Source: Rosa chinensis (taxonomy: Eukaryota > Streptophyta > Magnoliopsida > Rosales > Rosaceae). From it: a DNA stretch of 64,000 bases. Location of the stretch: assembly GCF_002994745.2 (NCBI RefSeq), contig NC_037093.1:67165510-67229509 (forward strand), written 5' to 3'. Both the position numbers and the translations under genes were made by a program. Shown here piece by piece: positions 34,066 through 45,088 of this stretch (position 1 is the stretch's first letter; the number at the start of each line of letters is the position of its first letter). The notes under the pieces were generated by a model. It made no database searches and was not told where the DNA came from. It was given only the letters and a program-made list of their open reading frames with translations.

Positions 34066-37000
34066 AATTAGTCTTCAAATGTATACGTAGTGTCTAATTA
34101 TTTACATGAAAAAGGAGTACAATAATGGGCCAGCCATGAAATTGAAAACCCACAGGTAATGGGCTGAGCGCAATAGTAAGCTGACAAGATCAGTGGACTT
34201 AGCCTACCATATTGACCACAGAGGCCCAGTTGTAACCAACCTTTTTTTAAGGATAGGAAAAATGATCACAAACTCATGTGATGCTCTACTCGACGTATTT
34301 GAACTACTGGCCATGTGTGTAACTTGTAACAATGTTTTCTTGCTTAGAACACTATGATTCTGAGTATGTAATCCTATATATAATTAACGTGTCAAGGTGA
34401 TCCGGCCAGACTTATAGATCGGATGCCTAGTCACCACTTCATTCTTGAGTTTTTGGGTCTCTAGTCACTCCCCAATTCCGTATCAATTTTACAATTTTCA
34501 TCATGCGAGTGAAAATTGAATCAGTGATTTACATTCAATCACACTTATCGCTATTTTAATCTTACTTTTAGCGTATATTCGTTGTTCATAATCTAAAATT
34601 CACTATGTAGATCATAATATCATTTAATATGTTATATCATGATCACGCGCAAGAGATTTCATATACACAAAGTCAAATCATATGAAGCTGACTTTAAGTT
34701 CATCCGGTCAAAATTGGGGGGCTGGTTAGGAGTTGTGTGATTCATAATTAATTTTACCACCAAAAAGATGAAATTGCTTTAGGCATACTACAGCTATTGG
34801 CCGATGAAGTCCTTTTGACCAATAAAGTAGGTGGGTAGATAGCCATCGCCGCCGCATGACTCGAGCAGACTCGGTCATTTTCTTAAGCCATAAACATGAA
34901 AGTTATGAAATACCTTCTGGCTTCTGATGCCATTAATGAACCTCCAAAACGACATCGCACCCAATTTTCTGCAATGTTGACGTTGCAACTTTCTCATTAT
35001 ATATATCATTAGCACTTGAAAACGGAATTGAATTATGTGGGATCAGTTGAGCAAAGATTCAGAGAAGTACACTGATGTGGAAGCCCTCTCCATCACTAAT
35101 CTTAGTGCTCTTGTGTATATTTCTTACACTTTTGTTGATCAAAAGTAACGTAACTGTAACGTGTTAATTTTTTTAATCGATACATGCATTTTAAGTGAAA
35201 CTTAGTGAAATTGAGAGGTTCATTCTCAAGTTCATATTATTATTGTCTAAATAAAATAGAACATAATAATATAATAAATATACTTGGTAGAGAGGCATAA
35301 CAGTCCTCGATAAAAACAATAATATCAGAAACTTTCAAACTTATGATCCAACCAAATCCATTTCTCATGATGTGTAGAAGTTTTAAGCAAATGAAGAAGT
35401 TTCACCAAATAAGTTGACCAATTTGAAAGACTTACTAAATATCTTGCATTTTTATATATAAATTATGGACCCATGTCCATTATTCCGTTGCTTTAGGCTC
35501 TGGTCATCTTCAAAAGCATGTTATTCATAGCTTCACAGGTAGAAATGGACCCATAATCTCTATTCAGGACAACCTCTTAAGTTTCTTCGGTCCAACTCGT
35601 GCACACATCACACATTTGAATTGCCTTTTCCTACCTAAGCTTCAGGTTGATTGCTGTTAAAGGCATTTGGTCCCCTACAGGTCAAGAAATTGAGTGACTA
35701 AATTAGTCTCTGGATGCATTAGCTAGCCTAAATTCATGTGAGAACCTAATAACTTTGATGCAATTATTAGCTTATTCACACACCATGTTTGCTCATTATA
35801 GGGTCTAGCTTGACCTTTTCACAAGGAAGAATATTGTAAGGACTAGCCTTAGATGCTACGAGTGATAATGGGCAAAAATCGTTTTAGATTTTGCGAAAAA
35901 TACCAGTGTAACAGCTTTATAACATATTTTTTTGTATGAAATTATATATATAAAAAAAATACCCGTGAATGTAGTGTTCATCAACGAGAGATTTTAAGTG
36001 CTCCAAATAATTAAAGTTCTGAAAATGTAATCTGTTAGTGTTAAACACCGTATTTAACTAATCTAAGTATCCATGTCTTTAAAATTTTAATTCTTCGAAG
36101 CTTTAGAACACACTCACGTAAACTATTGACAGTGAAGATGACATGCTTTGATTAACGTTGATCTACATGTGATTAAGACCGCCGACTGCATATTGATCGC
36201 ACATTTCAAACCCAGGAACCTCAGGCCCCATTCTCCCCAATCTCAATCTATATGTCACCCCCAAAACTGGAAGAGATTAATCAAATCCCTTTTACCCGGG
36301 ACTATAAAACTGTGTAGACAAATAAACAAAAACCCTCCTGAATGGTATGAACGTGAGACAACAAAAGTGGCCAACCCAAAGCCGCTGCTCGAAGATGATA
36401 AGCGGTCAAGAATGGGACCCCAAACAAAGCAACCCATCATCGATGGGACTAAACGACCAACTGCCAAAATAACTGTAACTCTCACACGTGGCGGCAATCA
36501 CTTCAAAAAAATAAAGAGTCATAATTCACTGGTCATCGTCTTCATGCACGCGTACCTCGTGGATTTTGAATTAGAAGAACGCGGATTTTCCTAAACCCAA
36601 AAACACGCACCAGCCACCTTCCAGACTCCTCCCCACTGCTTTTTCTTCCACTGGATTGTAATCTTTTTCTTCTTTACTAGGCATCAACTTTCTTTCCTTC
36701 ATCATATTTTCTTTTCTTTTATAATCCGAGAATTAGACGAAATCAACTCCTCATTACACCAGGAGCCTGCTCAGTTTAGGACCTCTACTCCCCATTAGCG
36801 GTCCTTCCTTATCTTTTATGCTCTCCTAAACTCCTCATTTCGAATCAGCAAATATAACACACTTTACACAAAGATAGAGATGACACACAAAGCAAAATAA
36901 AACTTTAGCCTCAGTGGTTAGGCTAAGGGACACATGACTCTTAAATAAACAACAAAGCCAAAAAGGCAAAACCAAACTCATCAGCTCAATTCCAATACTT

Positions 37001-37175
37001 TATCACAAATTTTACAACATGCTCCCGTCACAAAGATATTTACAAGTTTTCGTTCTCTGATTTTTTCTTCTCCTCGTATTTTCCTTTTTGTGTGAGTACA
37101 AATCTTACATGGTATGGGCATGGCAAAAGGGAGCCATGAGGGGGCAGAATGGGAATTTACACTAGCACATCATCT
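34066..37175. other. Gene-free spacer
   Basis: No supported gene. An open frame at 36148-36594 lacks family resemblance and coding character. A tRNA-A-box-like AGCCTCAGTGGTTAGGC near 36909 may be a SINE scrap. An ACACGTGGC (G-box/ABRE-like) site is at about 36484. The last few hundred bases may be 3' UTR of the ARM gene. Confidence 0.5.
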
Positions 37176-38671
37176 TCACGCTCGTGCAGCGACGTTGCCG
37201 GATCTCGGTTGCCGTAGAAGCTCTGTCAATGTCTCCGCCTGTCCCCATAAAGACACACAAAACGACAAACAAAACCACTCCCCATGAGACACCATCAATA
37301 CAAATCCAATAGAAAACACATAACTAAATTTTAAAAATCAATAATGGCTGACTGGACGGGCAAGCACTCCACCCGCTACATGACATTTCTAACCCTGATC
37401 TACGTGCCTAACGCCATTATAGAAACTGGGATTCGCTTTCCATTTTTTAGTATTTTATCCCAAGTGAATAAAATTTAAATAAAGAATGGCAGTTATAGGT
37501 GGGCCATGATCGTTTGTGCAACCGGACCGACGTGGCTCAATATCAAACCAAAAAACCCATTAATTTCGGGAATATTTTCAAAAAGAGCCAACGCCGCGTC
37601 AGCCAGCTCTGGGTCCTCGACCAGCTGACCGGTTTGACCCAAAAAAGGAAAAAACGAACAAGGCATATTGCAGCCGGAAAATCCTCTCACCTTTTGCTTG
37701 GCGCGATTAGTGCCGGACTGAGACAGAGCCACCAGGGGAGGTATCGCTCCTTCGCGGGCCACCAGGTTACGGTGGGCCGCGTTATTCTCGCACAGCTGCA
37801 GCAATATCGCCACCGATATCTCCTTCTGCCTCTGCGACCCAACCTCCACGATTTCCACCAGCACCGGAATCCCGCCTTCCTCCACCAACGCCGTTCGAGC
37901 CTCCGGCACCGAAACCAGCACGCTCAGCACGTATGCCGACTTGTCCACCATGTTTGAACTGAAATCCGCCATCAATTCCACCAACGGCTTCATGATCCCG
38001 GCCTGAACGGCTCTGATTTTGTTCTCTTTTACCGAGCATAGAGAATACAGAGCCGTCGACGCGTCCTTCTTGCCGCGAATTCCGCCGTTCTCTAGAAGAT
38101 TCACCAGCAGCGGAAGCGCTCCCGACCGTCCGATTGCGACTTTGTTCTCTTCTATTTGAGATAGACGGAGCAGAGCGCACGCGGCGTTCTCTTTCGTGGT
38201 TGGATTTCCGGTCTTGAGCGCTCGGACCAGAGGCTTGATTGCTCCCGACGAAGCTATGAGCTCCTTGTTCTCGTCGCAGAGCGAGAGGTTCAGAATCGCC
38301 GTGACGCCGTACTCCTGGAGCTGGAGATCGGAGGAAGACAAGAGCGAAATCAACGGCCGTATCGCTCCGTATTCCGCGATTTTGAGGCGGTTTTCCGATT
38401 TGTTTTTGGCGAGGAGCCTGATCTCCATCGCCGCTTGCTTCTGCTCTTCAATCGAACCGGACTCGAGGACGCCGACCAGCTGACGTATCAGATCGTCGGA
38501 GTTGTCCGAAGCGCAGGCAATCAGGAGCCGCCGGCTCTGAGACGACGCCGTTTGGAACTCGCCGGATCTGTCACTGTTGCAGTCACTGAAAGCAGAGGAG
38601 CTGTCGCCGATACTGAGATCGCTGAAATTCCGCCCCATGTAACTGAAATTGGATGGGTTTTCAGTCTCCAT
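37176..38671 (-). CDS. ARM-repeat protein (PUB4-like without U-box), 347 aa, 2 exons
   Basis: Exon 1 is 38671-37691 and exon 2 is 37238-37176, joined in phase 0 across a GT-AG intron, ending KAETLTELLRQPRSGNVAARA. After a Ser-rich N-terminus (residues 1-60) come about six ARM repeats, with typical cores such as YGAIRPLISLL, SGAIKPLVRAL, SGALPLLVNLL, EGGIPVLVEIV and EGAIPPLVALS. There is no U-box before them, so it is like Arabidopsis At3g01400-type ARM proteins, which resemble PUB4 but are not ligases by themselves. The role is probably protein-protein scaffolding. The intron's first 200 bases keep the frame open from exon 1 to a stop at 37493, so intron retention would give a 392-aa variant. 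Confidence 0.9.
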
Positions 38672-38998
38672 AGCCGAAATTAGGGCTTATTCACTTTACA
38701 AAATCCTATCCGGCTACCAATCCGATAGTACGAAACAGGTAATCTCAGGAATTCGGGGCCTCGTTTTTTAGGGTCTGAAAGTGAAAGCGGATTTGTGGCT
38801 TAAATGGAGCGGAGATAGAGGCGAAATTATAAGGAGGCTGTGATGGGTAACACGTGGATCAAGACCTTGGGGTTTGGGTGACACGTGCGCCAAATAGACG
38901 GTCTGAAAATCCCAGTCTGGGTGAGCACGTACGAAGGGTCGCTTTTAAGGCGTGCATGGAAGGTTCGCCATTCGATAAAGGTTTCGAAACCCAGGCCT
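38672..38998. other. Promoter region of the ARM-repeat gene
   Basis: This is the upstream flank of the minus-strand ARM gene. It contains two ACGTG-containing sites (CACGTGGATC near 38851 and CACGTGCGCC near 38882), consistent with G-box/ABRE-type elements. No clear TATA box was identified. Confidence 0.35.
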
Positions 38999-39029
38999 GT
39001 TATTTCTGAATTTTTTTTTTAACTGGAAG

Positions 39030-39190
39030 GTTCGGCATTCCGGTATGTTTTAGTTCGACGGTGGCCCAGTAGTTTGCCACATGGAGTTTTTGCTGATGGG
39101 CTGACTGCGCTGCACATGCTCTCACCTTCCAAGTCCGGGCGTCGAGCCCCCTAATTGGCGGTGCGGGATAAAAATTAATTATTTTATCAA
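39030..39190 (+). mobile_element. Probable tRNA-derived SINE
   Basis: An A-box-like GTGGCCCAGTAGTTTGCC near 39060 and a B-box-like GGGCGTCGAGCCCCC near 39137 are followed by a short unique part and an A-rich end at about 39188. The order and spacing fit a SINE. No clean target duplication was seen, so the limits are approximate. Confidence 0.5.
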
Positions 39191-39199
39191 AAAAATCCA

Positions 39200-40500
39200 A
39201 TAGAGAAAAGGAAAGGATTAGGGGTTATAAATCTGCTCGAGATAATAGGAGTTGTTTGTTTTTGTTTCTTTCTGTTATTCTGTTCATCTGCGTAAAAGAA
39301 ATGAGTTAATTTCAACTTAATAGTAAGCTCAATAAGAAAAATGTCCGACAACTTGTAACTTATAGGCTTTAAAAATTAGCTCGAATTTGTGACTTTATAT
39401 TCGGGTATTTTTTTAGTATTTTCTTGGTTGATTTAAGATTTGCTTAGCTTCAACTTGAGTTCAATTCTTAATGAAGTTGAGACGGGCCAAGCTTTGACTT
39501 AAAAAACCTTCGATCATGATAATCCAAGCTTAAGCTTGTTTTAAAAATTATGAGCTAAACATGAATACCTTAATATTTACTTCATTTCGGCTCATCTACC
39601 CAAATGAATAACATATTTTTTTCCTATGAAAACAAGAAATTCAACGAGGAATCCAATTTTTCATAATGTAAGTGTATAATATTCTCAATATGGGGACCAC
39701 TGATTTTCTTAAAAATATTTGTTTTGCCTAAACATTAGCAATTTACATAAAAATAACAATATTGTACCTTTAGTTCAAACGTTACAATCAAGTACTTAGA
39801 TGAGCAAAAAGAAAACATACTTCATGAGTTTTGAATGTGACTTCCGCCTGAGTTAAATAATTAGAAGATACCTTACATAATCCTAACATGTAAAGAAGTG
39901 CTATTGTAGATACAGATGGACTGAAAAAGTAGAGCAAAGTGATGTAACAAAAATAGATTATAGAGGCTCAATGGGCTAACAATGACTTTAACTTATAGGC
40001 TGCAGTTCCCCATTTATTTTGTTTTCTGCTGGGGGAGATGGTCCAGCGCTCCAGCCTTTGTTCGTTGTGCTTGTTTCTTTCCGTTTGTATATGTCAACAA
40101 CCATGAACTCCCAAAGGAGGCTTCAGATGCTGGAATTTTTTATGTGTTTGACCCTAGAAGAATGTGACACTAAATAAACAATGGGGGAAGCTTTTAACAC
40201 AGAATGCTTGCTGCTTTAAGACCCAGTTATCGTAGGAACCCTTATTGTTAAACCCTTGCAAACCGTTGCTAATCAATTTCACAGGACCAAACTTCTTGTC
40301 CTGGGAACCAGTTGAAAACATAATGTGTTATAAACCAGTTGAATACAGTAAAGCAGCTTATGCCACCTTTACAAGGCACAATCGAGTTGGCTTTCTGCTA
40401 TGGGCCACTGGTTTTTGTATCTCTTATTCAGAGAGGGAGAATAGAATTCAGTCCCAGATATCTTCACCTCAGTAAGAGGAGTTTTATAGTGAACAGAAGT
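39200..40500. other. AT-rich spacer before the tRNA pair
   Basis: No gene recognised. Short open frames at 39982-40167 and 40245-40475 show no family resemblance. No repeats with readable boundaries were seen. Confidence 0.5.
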
Positions 40501-40505
40501 TCATT

Positions 40506-40579
40506 GCTCTCGTAGCTCAGTTGGTTAGAGCACCCGTTTAGTAAGCGGGAGGTCTTGAGTTCAACTCTCAACGAGAGCA
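40506..40579 (+). tRNA. tRNA-Thr (anticodon AGT), copy 1
   Basis: A 74-nt cloverleaf: acceptor GCTCTCG pairs with CGAGAGC, the D arm is GCTCAGTTGGTTAGAGC, anticodon stem CCCGT/GCGGG carries loop TTAGTAA with anticodon AGT, and the T arm is TTGAG-TTCAACT-CTCAA. Discriminator A. There is no intron. T-rich pol III terminators follow from 40584. It differs from copy 2 by A instead of G at 40563, in the T loop. Confidence 0.95.
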
Positions 40580-40662
40580 ACACGTTTTTTGTTTTTTGTT
40601 TTTAATATTTAATTTCAATGAATCAAAAGCCATAAAAATTAGTCAAGCAATTTGACCAACAG

Positions 40663-40736
40663 GCTCTCGTAGCTCAGTTGGTTAGAGCACCCGTTTAGTA
40701 AGCGGGAGGTCTTGAGTTCGACTCTCAACGAGAGCA
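40663..40736 (+). tRNA. tRNA-Thr (anticodon AGT), copy 2
   Basis: Same cloverleaf as copy 1 with the usual T loop TTCGACT (G at 40720). The 83-base spacer between the genes is unrelated to the sequence after copy 2, so the duplicated unit is little more than the gene. A TTTT terminator is at 40738. Both look functional. Confidence 0.95.
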
Positions 40737-40972
40737 ATTTTCATTTTCCTGCTTTATTTTAATATTTTTTGTCTCGTGCGCTTTACTAACTTCAGGGTTT
40801 TCCCCTTTTGCAAGCTCTGGTGTCGTATCGCGCAAACTGCGTAGCGTTTCTTTCTGGACCCAGGAAACCCAAGAGTTTAGAAGAGCAGGGTTTATATAAA
40901 CCCCAAAGCCTATTTGTCTGAAAAACCCTAAACCCAGAATATCTTTTCGTCTCCTTACTTCTCCTCTCCGCT

Positions 40973-42857
40973 ATGTCAACCAAAGGCCCTGTTCTCTTCT
41001 CTGACATTGGCAAAAGAGCCAGAGGTCTCTCTCTTCCTCAGTCTCCGTTGAGCCCCTTTTGAATTTTGCAATTTTACGGGTCTGTGATATATTGCTTTTG
41101 ATTTACAGATTTGCTCAACAAGGATTACAGCTCTGACCAGAAGATCAGCATCACCACTTACAGTGACACTGGCCTTGTAAGCTCATCCCTCATGCCATTG
41201 TATTTTTTTTTTTTTTCATTGCTTGTTTATATACTGCTTTTGAATTAAATTATCAGGTGCCCCAATGTTGCTTATTTGAGAAACTGTGGCTCCCTGTTGC
41301 TTTTGGCTTATCTATCTTTCAAATTAATCAAACTTGTGTGCAAGTAAAATCTTAAAATTTGTTGTATCATTGTATTGTGGACTCTGTGAGTTGCTGCTTA
41401 GGCAATGAGTTGAGCAGGGGTGAATTTTCTTGCTTGCCTATGTGAATTGAATTTTGTTGCTGCAGTTTTCCTGAGATTATATTGAAATAACTAGATTACT
41501 TGATAAGTTCACATCATGGCTGCTTTTGTTTTTAATTTCCGTATGTGCTTTTTAGTAGTGCTAAGTAATCATAAATTTTCTCTTTGATTTTAGGCCATCA
41601 ACTCCTCCTTGGCCAAGAAAGGGGGTCTCTCTCTTGGGGATGTAGCAGCTCAGTACAAATACAAGAAAGCTACGGTTGATATCAAAGCCGATACAGAAAC
41701 AACTGTAAGGTCTCCCAGTGTTCATTTTATCTTATAGTGTTTGGATTCCGATAACTTTTGTTTCTAACAGGAGACTCTTTACTGAGCAGGTCTCAACAAA
41801 ACTCACCGTTACAAACGTCCTGCCTTCAACAAAAGCCATTGCTTCAGTCAAATTCCCTGACTACAAATCTGGCAAGGTAACAAATTTTGTTATTTTGTGG
41901 AATGCTGGAAGTGGAATATGATTTTATAATTATAGCCGCATCTTTATGCATATGTTCTATATATTGCAGTTGGAAGCACAATATCTTCATGAACATGCAT
42001 CTTTCACAACAGCTGTTGGTTTGAACAAGTCCCCTGCCGTTGACTTTTCAGCAACCATCGGTACCCCCACCATTACTTTTGGAGCAGAAGCTAGTTACTC
42101 GACAGCTTCCAGAAGATTCACTAAATATACTGCTGGTGTTAGCTTGTCAAAGCCAGATTCCTCCGCTTCAGTAATTCTGTAAGTTCCACAGTTTAAGGCC
42201 ACTAAAAGAAAATTGAACCTAATTACTGTATTCTTAGACGCACTTGTGCTCTTTCTTTTTGGGTAAATTTTTGTTGTGCTCTGTTAGATTGGGGAGACTA
42301 ATTTAATTGGAAGATTTGCAAATCTATTTTGCTGAGTTTACATTGTTCATATATGGAATTTGATACACTCAGACTAAGAAAGAGGGAAGATTGTGATTGA
42401 TATACTTGTGCATATATTGTTCCCATGTAGTGGCTTATGTTAGTTTTAGCTCCCAGAGTGAATGAATATATGGATTAGACTGGCAAGTTAGAAAGATAAC
42501 TTCATGTGCTTTCATTGTGCAGCAGATAATTGCTTTCTTTCCATTTGTAGGGCTGACAAAGGAGACTCGATTAAGGCATCATACCTGCATCATCTAAGCA
42601 AGCTGAATGGGGGTGCTGTTGTGGGAGAGGTAAGTAGAAGGTTTTCCACAAATGAGAACACACTCACAGTTGGAGGTTCGTTTGTGGTTGACCCTCAGAC
42701 TACAGTAAAGGCAAGGCTTAACAACCATGGGAATCTTGCAGCTCTTTTGCATCATGAGCTTAGTCCCAAATCCACCTTCACATTCTCTGGTGCCTTGGAC
42801 ACAAAGACCTTACAAAAGGAGCCGAAATTTGGTTTGGCACTCTCCCTCAAGCCTTGA
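40973..42857 (+). CDS. VDAC: Mitochondrial outer membrane porin (VDAC), 277 aa, 6 exons
   Basis: The voltage-dependent anion channel of the mitochondrial outer membrane, through which metabolites such as ATP/ADP pass. Exons are 40973-41024, 41109-41176, 41594-41704, 41790-41876, 41970-42178 and 42551-42857; all junctions are GT-AG and in frame, giving 277 residues, the normal plant length. The N-terminal MSTKGPVLFSDIGKRARDLL forms the pore helix, followed by alternating amphipathic beta strands (for example ASFTTAVGL, PTITFGAEASY, KYTAGVSL). The C-terminal EPKFGLALSLKP completes the barrel and resembles the beta-signal region. Closest in flavour to Arabidopsis VDAC1/VDAC3 and potato POM36. 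The ATG has a short leader starting around 40930. No defects are seen. Confidence 0.96.
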
Positions 42858-43506
42858 GCAGATATATTGACTTTAAGATATAGATTATTCAATTGGTTAC
42901 ATCCACACAAATTGTGAGTTTTCTGGTGTGGTTCAAATAGAAACCTATATTAGATTTGCTATAGCTATAGGCAATATGTCCTGGTTGTGATAGAACTATG
43001 TTAGGCACTTTTGGTAATGTGATTTGATAATGAACCTTTCATATTGTTAATTGTTATTCATCCCCACGTTTTTCTCTGTCAACTTGCTTCACAGATTTCT
43101 AATACTTCTGTTAATCTTTCTCTTTGATATTGAACCTTGACGCAGACGTTGCCATTAATTTTTGAAAAATGATAACGGAGAAGAGGTGCCATGTTTTTTG
43201 TTCCATTGCTGTGTAGTTTTCTCATCCCTTATTAGCATAGACGACTTTTTCTTTTAATATTCGAATTGTTGTAAATTTCTATGCTAATGACAGTTGTTTG
43301 AAAGCAACAAAGAAACTGTCTTACAGACTAATTGCACATCATGCTTTCCCACTCCAAGTTAACGTTGTTGAAGGCCTAGTTGAACTTAATAATCAGCAAA
43401 CATTTTATTCCCTAATCCCACAACAAAATACAAAGTATAGCGGTATACAGAACCAGACTCAGAAACAAGAAAATGAGATCTAATAAAATTGGATCAAACT
43501 AACTAA
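42858..43506. other. VDAC 3' flank and converging F-box 3' flank
   Basis: This is the convergent region between a plus-strand and a minus-strand gene; it should hold both 3' UTRs. A short open frame at 43298-43483 shows no family resemblance. Confidence 0.5.
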
Positions 43507-44688
43507 TCACACTGAAGCATACAACTCCGGCACAAAAGAAAACCACCTGAAGCCACAAGCCCATCTTTCCGGCACCAAAGGGCTTTTGGGGAGCCAATGC
43601 CAAGTCCTCCTGGAAACCTTGTAATACAAAATCTCAGGCCACGCATAGCAGCAAACACAGATTAAACCCTGATGCCAAAAGCAATAGAGATGCTCGTAAT
43701 TATGGTAACAAACTGACATTATCTTTCTGCACATCATTTCAGGCACACTCTCAATCTCCACCCAATTCTTTCCTTCACACAGTTCCCAGATTTTCATTCT
43801 CCTTGAAATCCCATTCCTACCAATCCCACCAATCAAATACATCTTCCCTTTTCCTTCATCACTCACTAATCGAACAAAAACGAGCTCTCCGGGGAGTTCA
43901 GTATTGTGTCTCTCCCATTTACCACTCTCCAAATTAAAGTTGACAATAGAGAATGGCTCCGGGGTCGAAAAGTAGAGAGACCCATTGAAATGAACACCTT
44001 CTTGATGATGATTGTCACTGAGAATTGTATCCAATGAGATTAAATTTTGCCAAGACTGGACCTTCGAATCATATACAAAGGTTCTAGTCTTGGTGGAAGA
44101 CTCAGAAGAGAGCATGAAAATATTGTACCCAACTGGAGTGGAAACCAGAGTAAGCAGCTCAAAATGAAAAGGGTAGGTAGGGTATTGGATCACTCTCGAT
44201 GACTTGGTCAAGAAGTTACAGACAACAAAGGAAGACGAGCTGGGCAGAGAGAAACAGAGCAGCCCATTGGAGATGGAGAGCAGAGAGACTGGTCCTGCAG
44301 CGCAGGGTAGCAATTCCGAGAGTGAAAGAGCGAAGCTGCGCCACGCGCAGAGCTGCGAGTCGTAGAGAGGGAAGTCGGGATAGCACTGCGGTTGAGAAAG
44401 CATGAGAAAAGAAGAGAAGGGTGAGGAATTGGAGGAAGAGTGCTTGGAAATGAAAGTGGGAGAGAATAACAGAGACTTGAAATGCTTGCAAGTTGATCTC
44501 AGAACCATGAAGGTTTTGAGAGGCAGCATGGAGAGAATACGATCCAGGAGTTCCTCCGGTAAGTTGCTCCATATTCCGGCGTCCATCTCCGGCGAGCTCA
44601 TTGGAGACTTGGACATGGGAGATGCTATTTGATTCATCTGAAAACAGTGGGGCTTTGAGAACATTGAGACTTGGCTGATCAAATACAA
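43507..44688 (-). CDS. F-box/kelch-type protein (At5g43190-like), 393 aa, single exon
   Basis: A substrate adaptor for SCF ubiquitin ligases. The F-box lies at about residues 40-83 (WSNLPEELLDRILSMLPLKT followed by VLRSTCKHFKSLLFS). The rest is a single propeller-like kelch/galactose-oxidase-type region (LYFSTPEPFSIVNFNLESG, MYLIGGIGRNGISRRMKIWE) ending FSFVPELYASV. It resembles Arabidopsis At5g43190 in layout and in the FKSLLFSPTFISKHSSS stretch. There are several in-frame Met codons before the F-box (44688, 44664, 44637 and others), so the start is uncertain; the most upstream is given. The gene is intronless. Confidence 0.85.
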   Translation of the reverse strand: MYLISQVSMFSKPHCFQMNQIASPMSKSPMSSPEMDAGIWSNLPEELLDRILSMLPLKTFMVLRSTCKHFKSLLFSPTFISKHSSSNSSPFSSFLMLSQPQCYPDFPLYDSQLCAWRSFALSLSELLPCAAGPVSLLSISNGLLCFSLPSSSSFVVCNFLTKSSRVIQYPTYPFHFELLTLVSTPVGYNIFMLSSESSTKTRTFVYDSKVQSWQNLISLDTILSDNHHQEGVHFNGSLYFSTPEPFSIVNFNLESGKWERHNTELPGELVFVRLVSDEGKGKMYLIGGIGRNGISRRMKIWELCEGKNWVEIESVPEMMCRKIMSVCYHNYEHLYCFWHQGLICVCCYAWPEILYYKVSRRTWHWLPKSPLVPERWACGFRWFSFVPELYASV

Positions 44689-45088
44689 CTGATAAGTACA
44701 AGGGTCATTTTCTTTTTTTAATTTCTTTTCTTTTTATTATCTTTTTAATCAGTTAATCATTAACTAATCGAGTGGGCTGGAAATATTCAAGTGGGCTGAA
44801 ATACAATTTGGATTTTGGTCCAACTTTGTCAAATATGGATTGGTATTTCACAATCCAATCCTAGGAGGATTAGGATTTGCACAAAAGATTTTGTATTTAA
44901 GCACGGGACAGTCTTCCTGATAGGATGAGGAAATAGAATAAGACCCTTCGCTTAATACCTAAGCCAATTGTTCTATATGGACTTCCTTTACCCATAGAAA
45001 CTCTATCAGGTTACTTATCCAAACCCCTAATACTCTTCTCCTCTATTGCAATTTTCTCAATTCGGGTTTCGCTTTTGCATCAATCAAG
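44689..45088. other. Divergent promoter region between the F-box and PHD/GNAT genes
   Basis: This region separates two divergently transcribed genes by 400 bases, so it likely holds both promoters. It is AT-rich; TTTGTATTTAAGCA near 44890 is a possible weak TATA for the plus-strand gene. No other motif is claimed. Confidence 0.35.

Noticed and set aside
36148..36594. 148-codon open frame on the plus strand
   Set aside because: There is no recognisable domain and no splice context, and the sequence composition matches the surrounding spacer. Length alone in a region of moderate GC is not enough.
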